Assembly (NCBI GenBank): GCA_019113165.1
Contig: DXHV01000062.1
Location: 1-64,000 of the forward strand
Direction of reading: 5' to 3'
From: Candidatus Desulfovibrio intestinipullorum
GTDB taxonomy: Bacteria > Desulfobacterota > Desulfovibrionia > Desulfovibrionales > Desulfovibrionaceae
Length of the DNA: 64,000 bases
The translations under genes were made by a program, and so were the position numbers. Shown one piece after another: positions 52,898 through 61,889 of the stretch. Under the pieces are notes generated by a model. That model was given only the letters and a program-made list of their open reading frames with translations, searched no databases and was not told the DNA's origin. Every line of letters begins with the position of its first letter. The first letter of the stretch is position 1.

Positions 52898-53429
52898 TAT
52901 CAAGCCCCGCAGGCGCATGCCTGATGACGGGGTTCGCCGCAATGAGCTGATCCACGCACGTGAAGTGCGCGTCATTGGCGTTGAGGGGGAACAGCTGGGC
53001 ATTATGTCCCGTAACGAGGCCATTGCTGCGGCCCGTGAAGTGGGATGTGATCTTGTTGAAGTGTCGTCCAATTCCGAACCGCCCGTCTGCCGCATCATGG
53101 ACTACGGGAAGTTCAAGTACGAGCAGCAGAAGAAGCGTCAGGACGCCAAAAAAAGACAGGCTGTTGTCCAGGTCAAGGAAATCAAGGTCCGTCCCAAGAC
53201 GGACGACCATGACTACGAGACCAAGGTACGGCACGTGCGCCGTTTCCTCGAAGACGGCGATCGCTGCAAAGTCACAGTGTTCTTCCGTGGACGCGAAATT
53301 GTCCACAAGGATCGCGGCATGGACATCCTCGAGCGCTTTATCAAGGATCTCGAGGAAGTTGCCAGGGTCGACCAGGAGCCCCGCGCCGAAGGCCGCACCC
53401 TGCAGATGCTGCTTGTGCCCAAAAAATAG
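52884..53429 (+). CDS. infC: Translation initiation factor IF-3, non-AUG (AUA) start
   Basis: The ATG at 52917 has no ribosome site and would cut off the basic N-terminus. In frame upstream, an ATA at 52884 lies 8 bases after GGAGG (52871-52875), giving 181 residues beginning ASPNIKPRRRMPDDGVRRNE. A TGA at 52878 closes the frame just before it. Conserved IF-3 sequences follow: DLVEVSSNSEPPVCRIMDYGKF and FRGREIVHKDRGMDIL. IF-3 genes are known to use rare AUU-type starts for autoregulation, so AUA here is plausible. The RBS overlaps the 3' end of thrS. Confidence 0.9.
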   Translation: MASPNIKPRRRMPDDGVRRNELIHAREVRVIGVEGEQLGIMSRNEAIAAAREVGCDLVEVSSNSEPPVCRIMDYGKFKYEQQKKRQDAKKRQAVVQVKEIKVRPKTDDHDYETKVRHVRRFLEDGDRCKVTVFFRGREIVHKDRGMDILERFIKDLEEVARVDQEPRAEGRTLQMLLVPKK

Positions 53430-53481
53430 AGCTTGCCAGGGGCACGATTTTGGGGCAAGCTCGCAAGTTCCCTAGCGGGAA
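53430..53481 (+). promoter_or_regulatory. Two hairpins in the rpmI leader
   Basis: AGCTTGCC (53430-53437) pairs with GGCAAGCT (53454-53461), and TTCCC/GGGAA around TAGC (53468-53481) forms a second small stem. Both lie between the infC stop and the rpmI ATG. No T-run follows, so translation control of the rpmI-rplT message by L20 is more likely than termination; this is inference. Confidence 0.45.
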
Positions 53482-53507
53482 AGTTTTCATTACGAGAGGT
53501 CTCAACA

Positions 53508-53705
53508 ATGCCGAAGATCAAAACACGGCGCTCTGCCGCCAAGCGCTTTGAGCTGACCGGCAGCGGCAAGTACCGCCGTCGCCGTCAGAACCTGCGTCAT
53601 ATCCTGACCAAGAAGGCTCCCGGCCGCAAGATGCGCCTGGGCCAGCCCACTGTCGTGGATTCCGCCAACATGAAGGCTGTCCGTCGTCTGCTGCCCAACG
53701 GCTAG
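53508..53705 (+). CDS. rpmI: 50S ribosomal protein L35
   Basis: The 65-residue basic product (MPKIKTRRSAAKRFELTGSG..., with KAPGRKMRLGQPTVVD) is a full-length L35. GAGAGG lies upstream of the ATG at 53508. It sits between infC and rplT as in most bacteria. Confidence 0.97.
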   Translation: MPKIKTRRSAAKRFELTGSGKYRRRRQNLRHILTKKAPGRKMRLGQPTVVDSANMKAVRRLLPNG

Positions 53706-53836
53706 TGACGCACATACGCCCCTTCATTGACCACAGATTTTTTCCTGCCCCGCACTCCATGAAGAGTGCCGTGCACGCGTGAGCTCCTGACGGGCTTTGA
53801 CCTACGCCTTGTTCAGGACTTAAGGAGGATACACCA

Positions 53837-54190
53837 ATGCGTGTAAAGAGAGGTCTTGCCGCACATCGCAGGCACAAAAAATTTCTTGATGCTGCCAAGG
53901 GTTTCCGCGGTGCCCGTCATCGCCTGTACCGCACTGCCAGAGAAGCCGTTGAGCGCTCAATGCAGAACTCCTTCGAGGGTCGCAAGCATCGTAAACGTGA
54001 TTTCCGCCAGCTGTGGATCCTGCGCATCAATGCCGGTGCCCGCCTGAGCGGCCTGTCCTACAGCCGCTTCATGCACGGCCTGAAGGTCGCCGGCATCACC
54101 CTGGACCGCAAGGTTCTTGCCGACCTCGCCGTTTTCCACAAGGACGACTTTGCTGCCCTGGTGGAAAAGGCTAAAGCTTCCCTCAACTAA
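53837..54190 (+). CDS. rplT: 50S ribosomal protein L20
   Basis: The 117-residue basic protein starts [20 protein letters not shown] and has the L20 core [22 protein letters not shown] precedes the ATG. The 131-base gap after rpmI is longer than usual and may hold control elements. The gene ends at a strong terminator. Confidence 0.97.
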   Translation: MRVKRGLAAHRRHKKFLDAAKGFRGARHRLYRTAREAVERSMQNSFEGRKHRKRDFRQLWILRINAGARLSGLSYSRFMHGLKVAGITLDRKVLADLAVFHKDDFAALVEKAKASLN

Positions 54191-54205
54191 TGTTCTGATC
54201 TATAC

Positions 54206-54250
54206 AAAGAGGAGACGAGGCCTTGTGTCCCGTCTCCTCTTTTTCTTTTC
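54206..54250 (+). terminator. Terminator after rplT
   Basis: AGAGGAGACG (54208-54217) pairs with CGTCTCCTCT (54231-54240), then TTTTCTTTT. It ends the thrS-infC-rpmI-rplT transcript and separates it from pheS. Confidence 0.88.
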
Positions 54251-54474
54251 TGCAGACCCCGTGTCATTTTGTTTCCATTCCGTAACACGGGTTTTACCGA
54301 TACTTCCCCCTTTTCTTCTACAGTTACGGACCAACTGTCCACTCCACCTGATGGTCAAAAGCTTTAGGAGCCTGCGGGCCACTAAAGCCTTTTTCGATCG
54401 TTCCTCAAGACGGAAAATGCGCGCCCCTGAAGCGCGCCCTTCACACGTCTTTTGCGTGTTTCCCGGATCATATT

Positions 54475-55509
54475 ATGGATATCATTTCTGCTCTGGAGAG
54501 CCTTGCCCCCGAACTGGAACAGGGCCTCAACCAAGCCTCTACAGCTGAAGATCTCGAAAGCCTGCGTGTGACCTTCCTCGGCCGCAAGGGCAGGCTTGCC
54601 TCCATCATGAGTGCCCTTCCCTCCCTGGAACCGGCCGAGCGCCCTGCTGCAGGCAAGGCAGCCAATAGGGTGAAGGAAGAGCTCACCTCGCTCTTTGAAG
54701 CCCACCGCGCCAAGCTTCTGGCCCGCGCAGAAGACGAATTTGTGCAGCGTTTTGATCCCACCCTGCCCGGACGTCAGCCCTGGGAAGGCTCCAGCCATCC
54801 CATCACCCTGACCATGGAAAAAATCTGCTCCGTCTTCCAGAAGCTGGGCTTCGACATCGAGGGCGGCCCCGAAGTCGAGACCGACTACTACAACTTCGAG
54901 GCCCTCAACCTGCCTCCGGAACACCCGGCCAGGGACATGCAGGACACCCTGTACATCACGGACAACATCGTGCTGCGTACCCAGACCTCGGCCGTGCAGG
55001 TCCATGCCATGGAACGCCGCAAGCCACCGCTGGCCATTGTCGCTCCGGGCAAGGTCTACCGCCGCGACTCCGACATCACCCATACGCCCATGTTTCATCA
55101 GGTCGAAGGCCTCATGGTCGGCGAGAACGTGACTCTGGCCCATCTGCGCGGCATCCTCACGGCCTTCTGCCAGGCCATGTTCGGCGCCGAGACCAGGGTT
55201 CGCTTCCGCCCGAGCTTCTTCCCCTTCACCGAACCGTCCGCCGAAGTGGACATCTCCTGCTGCCTGTGCCACGGCAAGGGCCACAGCAACGGCACCCCCT
55301 GCCGCGTGTGCAAGGGCACGGGCTGGCTGGAAATCCTGGGCTGCGGCATGGTTGACCCCGCGGTCTACGCCTATGTCAACTACCCCGCAGACATCACGGG
55401 CTTTGCCTTCGGCCTCGGTGTCGAGCGTGTTGCCATGCTCACCTATGGTCTTGGCGATCTGCGCATGTTCTTTGAAAACGACGCCCGTTTCCTGCGTCAG
55501 TTTGTCTAG
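54475..55509 (+). CDS. pheS: Phenylalanyl-tRNA synthetase alpha subunit
   Basis: The 344-residue class II subunit has an N-terminal coiled-coil arm (1-85), motif 2 [19 protein letters not shown] near 198 and the C-terminal [18 protein letters not shown]. Between them are two DnaJ-like CxxCxGxG motifs, CCLCHGKG near 262 and CRVCKGTG near 276, which could bind zinc. A 224-base gap after the rplT terminator holds no evident Phe-rich leader peptide. Confidence 0.96.
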   Translation: MDIISALESLAPELEQGLNQASTAEDLESLRVTFLGRKGRLASIMSALPSLEPAERPAAGKAANRVKEELTSLFEAHRAKLLARAEDEFVQRFDPTLPGRQPWEGSSHPITLTMEKICSVFQKLGFDIEGGPEVETDYYNFEALNLPPEHPARDMQDTLYITDNIVLRTQTSAVQVHAMERRKPPLAIVAPGKVYRRDSDITHTPMFHQVEGLMVGENVTLAHLRGILTAFCQAMFGAETRVRFRPSFFPFTEPSAEVDISCCLCHGKGHSNGTPCRVCKGTGWLEILGCGMVDPAVYAYVNYPADITGFAFGLGVERVAMLTYGLGDLRMFFENDARFLRQFV

Positions 55510-55512
55510 ACC

Positions 55513-55827
55513 ATGCACAGGACGCTCTCGTTCCGCCTGCTTCTGAGCCTTGCCTGTCTGCCGGGTCTTTTGCCTGGACAGGCCCTGGCCGATCCCATCT
55601 CCACCTCGCCGCGGCCACCCCAGACGGGCCTGGAATCCCCGGATACGCCCCTCAAGGGGCACAAGATGCCTGTCATCGGCGGCTTCCTGGATGCCTACGG
55701 CAATCCCATTACCGGTGTTGAGGAAGAACGGGCGCCAAGGAAAAGGCTGCCCGGAGGCGCCTATGGTGGCAAGAAGGAAGTGGAACGCCCTCTGCCCGAT
55801 CCGTGGGACGATCGTCCCGTGTGGTGA
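55513..55827 (+). CDS. Small exported hypothetical protein between pheS and pheT
   Basis: The 104-residue product has a signal peptide (LSFRLLLSLACLPGLLPGQALA, split as FRLLLSLACLPGLLPG plus QALA) and a short Pro/Gly/Arg-rich mature part with MPVIGGFLDAYGNPITGVEEE. I know no family. It starts 3 bases after the pheS stop and ends 46 bases before pheT, so it is translated from the same message. Its function is unlikely to concern tRNA charging, since it is exported. Confidence 0.72.
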   Translation: MHRTLSFRLLLSLACLPGLLPGQALADPISTSPRPPQTGLESPDTPLKGHKMPVIGGFLDAYGNPITGVEEERAPRKRLPGGAYGGKKEVERPLPDPWDDRPVW

Positions 55828-55873
55828 TATATTTTCTGCTTTTGACAACGCCTGCGGGCGTTCAAGGTGACGT

Positions 55874-58267
55874 ATGCTGCTGTCTCTTTCCTGGTTACGT
55901 GAATTTGTTCCCTATGAAGGAAGTGCCGAGGCTCTTGCCGACCGCCTGACCATGCTCGGTCTGGAACTCGAGGAAATTGTCCATCCCTTCAGGGACATCG
56001 AGTCCATCGTGGTCGGCAGGGTCGTGGAATGCGACCCCCATCCCAATTCCGATCACATGCACGTCTGCAAGGTGGACGTGGGGCAGGGCGAGCTTCTGCC
56101 CATTGTCTGCGGCGCCCCCAATGTGGCTGCCGGACAGATTGTGCCCGTGGCAACGGTGGGCACCACCATGCCCGGCGGTCTTTTGATCAAGAAGGCCAAG
56201 CTGCGCGGCGAGCCCTCCTTCGGCATGATCTGCTCCGAGCGCGAGCTGGGCTTAAGCGAGGACCATCAGGGCATTCTCGTGCTGCCCTCAACCTGCACCG
56301 TGGGCAGCCGTCTGGTGGATGCCCTCAACCTGGACACCGAAGTCCTGGACATCGACGTGACCCCCAACAGGGCCGACTGCCTGTCTGTCCTGGGTCTTGC
56401 CCGCGAAGTGGCCCTGGCCTTCAACCTGCCCATGACCGTGCAGGAGCGCCCGCTCATCCTGAGCAAGTGCGATCTGCCCCATCCTGTCATTGAAATCGCG
56501 GATCCGAAGCTCTGCCCCTGCTACCTGGGCAGGGTCATCACCAATGTCACCCTGGCTCCGAGCCCCCTGGCCCTGCGCTGCAGGCTCCATGCCGTGGGCG
56601 TGCGCTCCATTTCCAACGTCGTCGACGTGACCAACTACATTCTCATGGAATGCGGCCAGCCCCTGCACTCCTTTGATCTCGGCAAGGTGCGCGGCGGCAG
56701 GGTCATTGTCCGCCTGGCCGAGGAAGGCGAGAAGTTTACCACCCTGGACGGCCAGGAACGCACCCTGAGCGCCAGGGATCTGACCATACGCGATGCCGAA
56801 GGGGCCGTGGGCCTGGCCGGCGTCATGGGCGGCCTCGAGTCCGAAGTGACCAGTGCAAGCACCGGCGTCTTCCTGGAGTCCGCCGTCTTCCATCCGGCCA
56901 CCATCAGGGGCACGGCCAGACGCCTGGGCCTGCACTCCGAAGCCTCCTTCCGTTTCGAGCGCGGCGTGGATCAGGCCCACACGCAGTGGAGCCTCGATCG
57001 TGCCAGCGCCATGATCCAGTCCCTGGCAGGCGGCCAGGTCTCCGACCAGCTGTGCAAGAGCGAGCCCGCGCCCTTTGTGCCGGCCAAAATTGCCTACCGT
57101 CCGGCCCGCTGTGCTGCCCTGCTCGGCGAAGATCCGGGCCTCGAGTTCAGCAAAAAGATTCTGACCGGCCTTGGTTGCAGCGTGGAAGAAAAGGACGAGA
57201 GCACCTGGGAAGTCACCCAGCCGAGCTGGCGCCCCGACGTCACCCGCGAGGCCGACCTCATCGAGGAAGTGGCCCGCTACTACGGCATGGACCGCATTGT
57301 GCCCGTCCTGCCTGCCATTGAACGCAAGCTGGAAGATGCCACGGCCCCGGAAACGGCCTATGCCTTCTGGGATCGCCTGCGTCGCTGGGGCAGCGGTCTT
57401 GGCCTCAACGAAGCCATCAACTACAGCTTCGTGGGCAACAAGGAGCTCGATCTGCTCAACCTGCCTGCCGATGATCGCATCCAGGTCATGAATCCCCTCT
57501 CTGCTGATCAGGACGTGCTGCGCACCGTACTGGCGCCCGGCCTTCTGCATACCTTGAGCACCAACATGCGCCAGGGCGCTCCGGCCGTGCGCATCTTCGA
57601 ACTGGCCCACGTCTTCCACAAGGATGCCGGCTCCTATACCACGGTGGCCGAAACCGGCATGATTGGCCTCATGCTCTCCGGCCGCAGGTTCGACAATGTC
57701 TGGCCCCAGAAGGCCGGTGAACTGGACTATCTGGATCTCAAGGGCATCACTGCCGCCCTGCTGCGCACCCTGCACCTGGGCGAGATGCAGGTGCGCTCCT
57801 GCGAAAAGCATCCCTATCTGCTGCCCGCAGTAGAGGTCCTGGTGGGCGACACGGTCATCGGCACCATGGGCCGCGTCCAGCCGGCCATTGCCGACAGGTA
57901 CGAAGCCCGCTGGCCCGTGTGGATGGCTGAATACAATCTGAACCTCCTGCAGGAGCTCTTCAACAAATCCAGCCGCCCCTTCCAGGAACTGGCCACTTTC
58001 CCGGCCGTGCGCCGCGACATCACGGTCATTGCCGATCCGCTCATGAAGGCCCAGACCATAGAGGAGGCCATCAGGGAGGCCCATTCGCCCCTGCTCGAAG
58101 AGGTCACCATGGTGGATCTCTTCCTGCCCGAAGGCGGCGAGACCAGGAATCTCACCTTCCGCCTCACCTTCAGGCATGCCAAAAAGACCCTCAAGGATGC
58201 CGAGGCCGACAAGGAACGCGATCGCATTGTCGCTTTCCTGGAAAAGAAGCTCGGCGTGCGCATCTAG
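55874..58267 (+). CDS. pheT: Phenylalanyl-tRNA synthetase beta subunit
   Basis: The 797-residue protein has an N-terminal tRNA-binding (EMAP-like) domain (VVECDPHPNSDHMHVCKVDVG near 50), B3/B4 editing domain (about 200-400), B5 domain, the core with RPDVTREADLIEEVARYYG and a C-terminal FDX-ACB anticodon domain (FPAVRRDITVIADPLMKA near 712). It forms the alpha2-beta2 enzyme with PheS. Confidence 0.96.
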   Translation: MLLSLSWLREFVPYEGSAEALADRLTMLGLELEEIVHPFRDIESIVVGRVVECDPHPNSDHMHVCKVDVGQGELLPIVCGAPNVAAGQIVPVATVGTTMPGGLLIKKAKLRGEPSFGMICSERELGLSEDHQGILVLPSTCTVGSRLVDALNLDTEVLDIDVTPNRADCLSVLGLAREVALAFNLPMTVQERPLILSKCDLPHPVIEIADPKLCPCYLGRVITNVTLAPSPLALRCRLHAVGVRSISNVVDVTNYILMECGQPLHSFDLGKVRGGRVIVRLAEEGEKFTTLDGQERTLSARDLTIRDAEGAVGLAGVMGGLESEVTSASTGVFLESAVFHPATIRGTARRLGLHSEASFRFERGVDQAHTQWSLDRASAMIQSLAGGQVSDQLCKSEPAPFVPAKIAYRPARCAALLGEDPGLEFSKKILTGLGCSVEEKDESTWEVTQPSWRPDVTREADLIEEVARYYGMDRIVPVLPAIERKLEDATAPETAYAFWDRLRRWGSGLGLNEAINYSFVGNKELDLLNLPADDRIQVMNPLSADQDVLRTVLAPGLLHTLSTNMRQGAPAVRIFELAHVFHKDAGSYTTVAETGMIGLMLSGRRFDNVWPQKAGELDYLDLKGITAALLRTLHLGEMQVRSCEKHPYLLPAVEVLVGDTVIGTMGRVQPAIADRYEARWPVWMAEYNLNLLQELFNKSSRPFQELATFPAVRRDITVIADPLMKAQTIEEAIREAHSPLLEEVTMVDLFLPEGGETRNLTFRLTFRHAKKTLKDAEADKERDRIVAFLEKKLGVRI

Positions 58268-58359
58268 GGCGCATCTCTGATTCAGTCTGAAAAACTTGCC
58301 TGCATGCAGTCTCTGGCAGCAATGACAGTCTGCCTGTGCTGCAGAGCAGCCAATTGATG

Positions 58360-58410
58360 AAAAGAGCACGAAAAGGACAAGAAAAAGCCACCTTTTCGTG
58401 CTCTTTTTTT
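58360..58410 (+). terminator. Terminator after pheT
   Basis: A perfect 17-bp stem AAAAGAGCACGAAAAGG (58360-58376) / CCTTTTCGTGCTCTTTT (58391-58407) is followed by more T. It ends the pheS-pheT unit. Confidence 0.9.
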
Positions 58411-58574
58411 ATTGTGCAGACAAAATTCTGTCTGCTGCTTCCCATGTTCTCCCGGAGCGTTTCAGGCTCTATATGGACGAGAGGGGGAAAACGTGTCACT
58501 ATGAGCCGGATAGAGTTCTGGAGAAGTACATCCTCTTCAGGTCGCGATCACGAAAAACTGCAGGGAAAGGGTTC

Positions 58575-59003
58575 ATGCCGCTGAAGCAGAAAATCTACCG
58601 CATCGGGGAAGTTGCAGCCATTCTGGAAGTCAGGACGTCCGTCCTGCGCTTCTGGGAGACCAAGTTTCCCGAACTCCTTCCCAAGCGCATGTCGAGCGGA
58701 CACAGGGGCTATACGCACGAGGATGTGCAACTCTTGCGGCGCATCAAGGACTTGCTCTATACAAGGGGCCTTACCATTGAAGGCGCACGCCAGGTCCTGG
58801 AAAAATCCCTGCCGCTCTCCTCGCTGACGGAGGAGGAAGTGCAGGCGCGCAGTCAGGAGCTGGAGGAACGGCAAAGGGAGCTGGCCGAACGGCGCCGCGA
58901 ACAGGCTCTCAAACGCCGCGAACAGGAAACGGCCTTTTTACAAGAGGTCTGCGAGGAGCTCAAAGCTGTGAGGACTCTGCTCACTCAAGGAGGCGGACAA
59001 TGA
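58575..59003 (+). CDS. MerR-family transcriptional regulator
   Basis: The 142-residue protein has a MerR winged helix (YRIGEVAAILEVRTSVLRFWE near 8, HRGYTHEDVQLLRRIKDLLY). A long charged coiled coil follows with ELEERQRELAERRREQ near 95. AAAGGG precedes the ATG at 58575. It lacks an effector domain. It overlaps rpe by 4 bases, so it may control the pentose-phosphate genes behind it; this is inference. The gene pair order MerR-rpe-tkt is known from Desulfovibrio. Confidence 0.88.
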   Translation: MPLKQKIYRIGEVAAILEVRTSVLRFWETKFPELLPKRMSSGHRGYTHEDVQLLRRIKDLLYTRGLTIEGARQVLEKSLPLSSLTEEEVQARSQELEERQRELAERRREQALKRREQETAFLQEVCEELKAVRTLLTQGGGQ

Positions 59004-59710
59004 TTCTCTCGCCATCCCTTCTCTCTGCAAATTTCGGCAAACTGGACGAAGAATGCCAGGCTCTGGAACAGGCCGGCGTGCCCTGGCTGCATCTCGACGT
59101 CATAGACGGCCTGTTTGCCCCGAACATCACCTTCGGCACCCCAGTCATTGCCTCGCTGCGCAAGACAAGCCGTCTTTTCTTTGACGTGCATCTCATGATC
59201 CAGAATCCCTCCCGCTATGTGGAGGACTTTGCCAGGGCCGGCGCCGACATGCTGGTCGTGCATGCCGAGGCAGAGACCCATCTGCAGCGCTGTCTGGCCC
59301 GGATCCGCGAACTGGGCTGCCTGGCAGGCGTGGCGCTCAACCCCTCCACGGACTGTTCCTTTTTGCGCTGGATTGTCCACGATGTGGACATGGTCCTGCT
59401 CATGAGCGTCAATCCGGGCTTTTCCGGCCAGAAATTCCTGCCCGTTGTGGAAGACAAGATTCGGGAGGTGCGCAGCCTCCTGGATGCCCACGGGGGCAGC
59501 ACCATTCCCATTCAGGTAGACGGCGGAGTCTGCCCGGAAAACATAGGTCAGCTTGTCCGTTGCGGGGCTGACGTTTTTGTCTCCGGTTCCGCGTTCTTCC
59601 GTTTTCCGCCCTACGATCAGCGCCTTGCGGCCTTTGCTGCAGCAGCCGATCAGGGACCGCTGCGTGCGGCAGCAATGACCTGTTCACACTGGAAACCTCG
59701 CCAAGCGTAG
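59000..59710 (+). CDS. rpe: Ribulose-phosphate 3-epimerase
   Basis: The 236-residue TIM barrel has [35 protein letters not shown] near 30 and [12 protein letters not shown] near 137, with the metal and catalytic acids of Rpe. It converts ribulose-5-P and xylulose-5-P. It overlaps the MerR gene by 4 bases and precedes tkt by 25. Confidence 0.96.
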   Translation: MILSPSLLSANFGKLDEECQALEQAGVPWLHLDVIDGLFAPNITFGTPVIASLRKTSRLFFDVHLMIQNPSRYVEDFARAGADMLVVHAEAETHLQRCLARIRELGCLAGVALNPSTDCSFLRWIVHDVDMVLLMSVNPGFSGQKFLPVVEDKIREVRSLLDAHGGSTIPIQVDGGVCPENIGQLVRCGADVFVSGSAFFRFPPYDQRLAAFAAAADQGPLRAAAMTCSHWKPRQA

Positions 59711-59735
59711 CGAGCCGTTTTGTAAGGAGCGTGCT

Positions 59736-61724
59736 ATGCCAGTTTCTCGCCGCCAATGTGCCAATGCCATCAGGGCCCTTGCCATAGATGCCATCGAAAA
59801 AGCTCATTCCGGACATCCCGGAGCCCCGCTGGGCATGGCCGACATGGCCGAAGCCCTGTGGCGCCATGGCTTCAGACATAACCCCGCCGATCCGGCCTGG
59901 TTCAACCGTGACCGCTTTGTGCTCTCCAACGGTCATGCCTCCATGCTGCTCTACAGCCTGCTCCACCTCACGGGCTACGCCCTCTCGGCCGAGGACCTTG
60001 CCCAGTTCAGGCAGTGGGGCTCCCTGACCCCCGGTCACCCCGAATACGGCCACACGCCCGGCGTGGACATCACCACCGGCCCCCTGGGCTCCGGCATCGC
60101 CTCGGCCGTGGGCATGGCCCTGGCCGAACGCCTGCTTGCCACCAGATTCAACAGGCCCGGTCACACAATTGTCGATCACAGGACCTATGTTTTCCTTGGT
60201 GACGGCTGCCTCATGGAAGGCCTGAGCCACGAAGCCTGTTCCCTGGCAGGCGTCTGGAAGCTCGGCAAGCTCATTGCCCTGTACGACAGCAACGGCATTT
60301 CCATCGACGGCAAGGTCACGGGCTGGTTTACGGAAGATGTGGCCGCCCGTTTCAAGGCCTACGGCTGGCAGGTCATAGGCCCCGTCGACGGCCATGACTG
60401 CGACGCTCTGGATCAGGCCATTGCCGCGGCACGGGGCGACGAGGATCGCCCGAGCCTCATCATCTGCAACACCCACATAGGCTTTGGCTCCGGCCTGGAA
60501 GACTCCGAAAAGTCCCACGGCGCTCCTCTTGGCGCCGAGATGGCTGCCGCGGCCAAGGCTGCCCTTGGCTGGGAAGCCGAGCCCTTTGTCATTCCCGAGG
60601 ACATTGCAAAGGCCTGGGACGCCAGGGAAGAGGGCGCCCGTCTGGAACAGACCTGGCAGGACGCCCTTGTCGCCTACAGGCAGGCCTATCCCGAGCTCTG
60701 GGAAGAATTTACCAGGCGCCTTGACGGCACTCTGCCTGCCCAGACGGATCAGATCCTTGCCGACTTCGTGAAAAAGGCGCAGGAAGCCCAGGAAAAGGTG
60801 GCCACGCGTGTCGCCTCCAAGAACGTGCTGAGCGTTCTGGTCCCGGCCCTGCCCGAGCTCATTGGCGGATCCGCAGACCTCTCCGGATCCGTTGGCACCA
60901 AGACCGCTTCCTCCACCATCCTGGATCCTGCGGTCTATGAAGGCAACTACATCTGCTACGGCGTGCGCGAGTTCGGCATGGGCTGCATCATGAACGGTCT
61001 GGCCGTACACGGCGGCTTCATCCCCTATGCCGGCACCTTCATGGTCTTTTCCGACTACGCCAAGCACGCCATCCGCCTGGCCAGCCTCATGCACCTGCGC
61101 GTGATCTGGGTGCTGACCCACGACTCCTATGCCGTGGGCGAAGACGGCCCCACTCATCAGCCCATTGAGCATCTCAACATGCTCAGATCCCTGCCCAACT
61201 GCGATCTCTGGCGTCCCTGCGACAGCGAAGAGTGCGCTGCGGCCTGGCAGGCGGCTCTTGGCAGGCACAATCCCACCTGCCTCTCCCTGTCCAGACAGGG
61301 CCTGCCCTTCGTTGCCAAGCCCGCCCAGGCCGACATTGCCCGCGGCGGCTATGTGGTCCGCGACTGCGACGGTACGCCGGACATCATTCTGCTTGGCACG
61401 GGCTCGGAAGTGAGCCTCTGCCTTGGCGCGGCCGATGTGCTCGCCGCTGCCGGCACCAGGGTACGCGTCGTGTCCATGCCCTGCTGCACCGTCTTCGATG
61501 CCCAGGATGCCGACTACAGGGAAGCCGTCCTGCCCTCTGCCGTGCGGACTCGCCTGGCTGTGGAAGCCAGCTGGCCCGACTACTGGCGCCGCTACGTCGG
61601 TCTGGACGGCGATGTTCTGGGCATTGATCACTTCGGGGCTTCTGCGCCCGGTTCCGTGCTGGCCGGGGAGTTCGGCTTCACCGTGGACGCCGTTGTGGCC
61701 AGGGCCAGGGCTCTGCTCGCCTAA
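59736..61724 (+). CDS. tkt: Transketolase
   Basis: The 662-residue protein has the ThDP-binding motif LGDGCLMEG near 152 and [15 protein letters not shown] near 24. Further on are SDGHAS-like [10 protein letters not shown] and the C-terminal domain with [21 protein letters not shown] near 463. This is a full-length class I transketolase. It interconverts pentose and triose phosphates with rpe upstream. Confidence 0.97.
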   Translation: MPVSRRQCANAIRALAIDAIEKAHSGHPGAPLGMADMAEALWRHGFRHNPADPAWFNRDRFVLSNGHASMLLYSLLHLTGYALSAEDLAQFRQWGSLTPGHPEYGHTPGVDITTGPLGSGIASAVGMALAERLLATRFNRPGHTIVDHRTYVFLGDGCLMEGLSHEACSLAGVWKLGKLIALYDSNGISIDGKVTGWFTEDVAARFKAYGWQVIGPVDGHDCDALDQAIAAARGDEDRPSLIICNTHIGFGSGLEDSEKSHGAPLGAEMAAAAKAALGWEAEPFVIPEDIAKAWDAREEGARLEQTWQDALVAYRQAYPELWEEFTRRLDGTLPAQTDQILADFVKKAQEAQEKVATRVASKNVLSVLVPALPELIGGSADLSGSVGTKTASSTILDPAVYEGNYICYGVREFGMGCIMNGLAVHGGFIPYAGTFMVFSDYAKHAIRLASLMHLRVIWVLTHDSYAVGEDGPTHQPIEHLNMLRSLPNCDLWRPCDSEECAAAWQAALGRHNPTCLSLSRQGLPFVAKPAQADIARGGYVVRDCDGTPDIILLGTGSEVSLCLGAADVLAAAGTRVRVVSMPCCTVFDAQDADYREAVLPSAVRTRLAVEASWPDYWRRYVGLDGDVLGIDHFGASAPGSVLAGEFGFTVDAVVARARALLA

Positions 61725-61740
61725 AGCGCAACCGCACAAG

Positions 61741-61765
61741 GCCCGGAGCTGTCAGGACTCCGGGC
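61741..61765 (+). terminator. GC-rich hairpin after tkt, weak terminator
   Basis: GCCCGGAG (61741-61748) pairs with CTCCGGGC (61758-61765). No real T-run follows, so it may only attenuate readthrough from tkt to pgk. Confidence 0.45.
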
Positions 61766-61846
61766 TGCTCGCGTGCTCCTTCCTGACGGGCACCATTTCA
61801 GCTTCCAATCTCTTTCCCGATCATCCGATTCTGCCGACTGCACTTC

Positions 61847-61872
61847 CTGCCCTGCACAAGGCTGCAGGGCAG
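61847..61872 (+). promoter_or_regulatory. Hairpin in the pgk leader
   Basis: A perfect 10-bp stem CTGCCCTGCA (61847-61856) / TGCAGGGCAG (61863-61872) with loop CAAGGC ends 8 bases before the GGAGG of pgk. It could stabilise a processed pgk message or modulate its translation. Confidence 0.45.
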
Positions 61873-61889
61873 CTTTCATGGAGGATTCC

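Noticed and set aside
58398..58574. N-terminal extension of the MerR-family gene
   Set aside because: The frame is open, but it begins inside the pheT terminator stem and lacks protein-like character; the ATG at 58575 has a ribosome site and starts the conserved domain.
59409..61739. 776-codon minus-strand frame opposite tkt
   Set aside because: Antisense of a clear transketolase gene; Gly/His-rich composition typical of reverse-frame translation.
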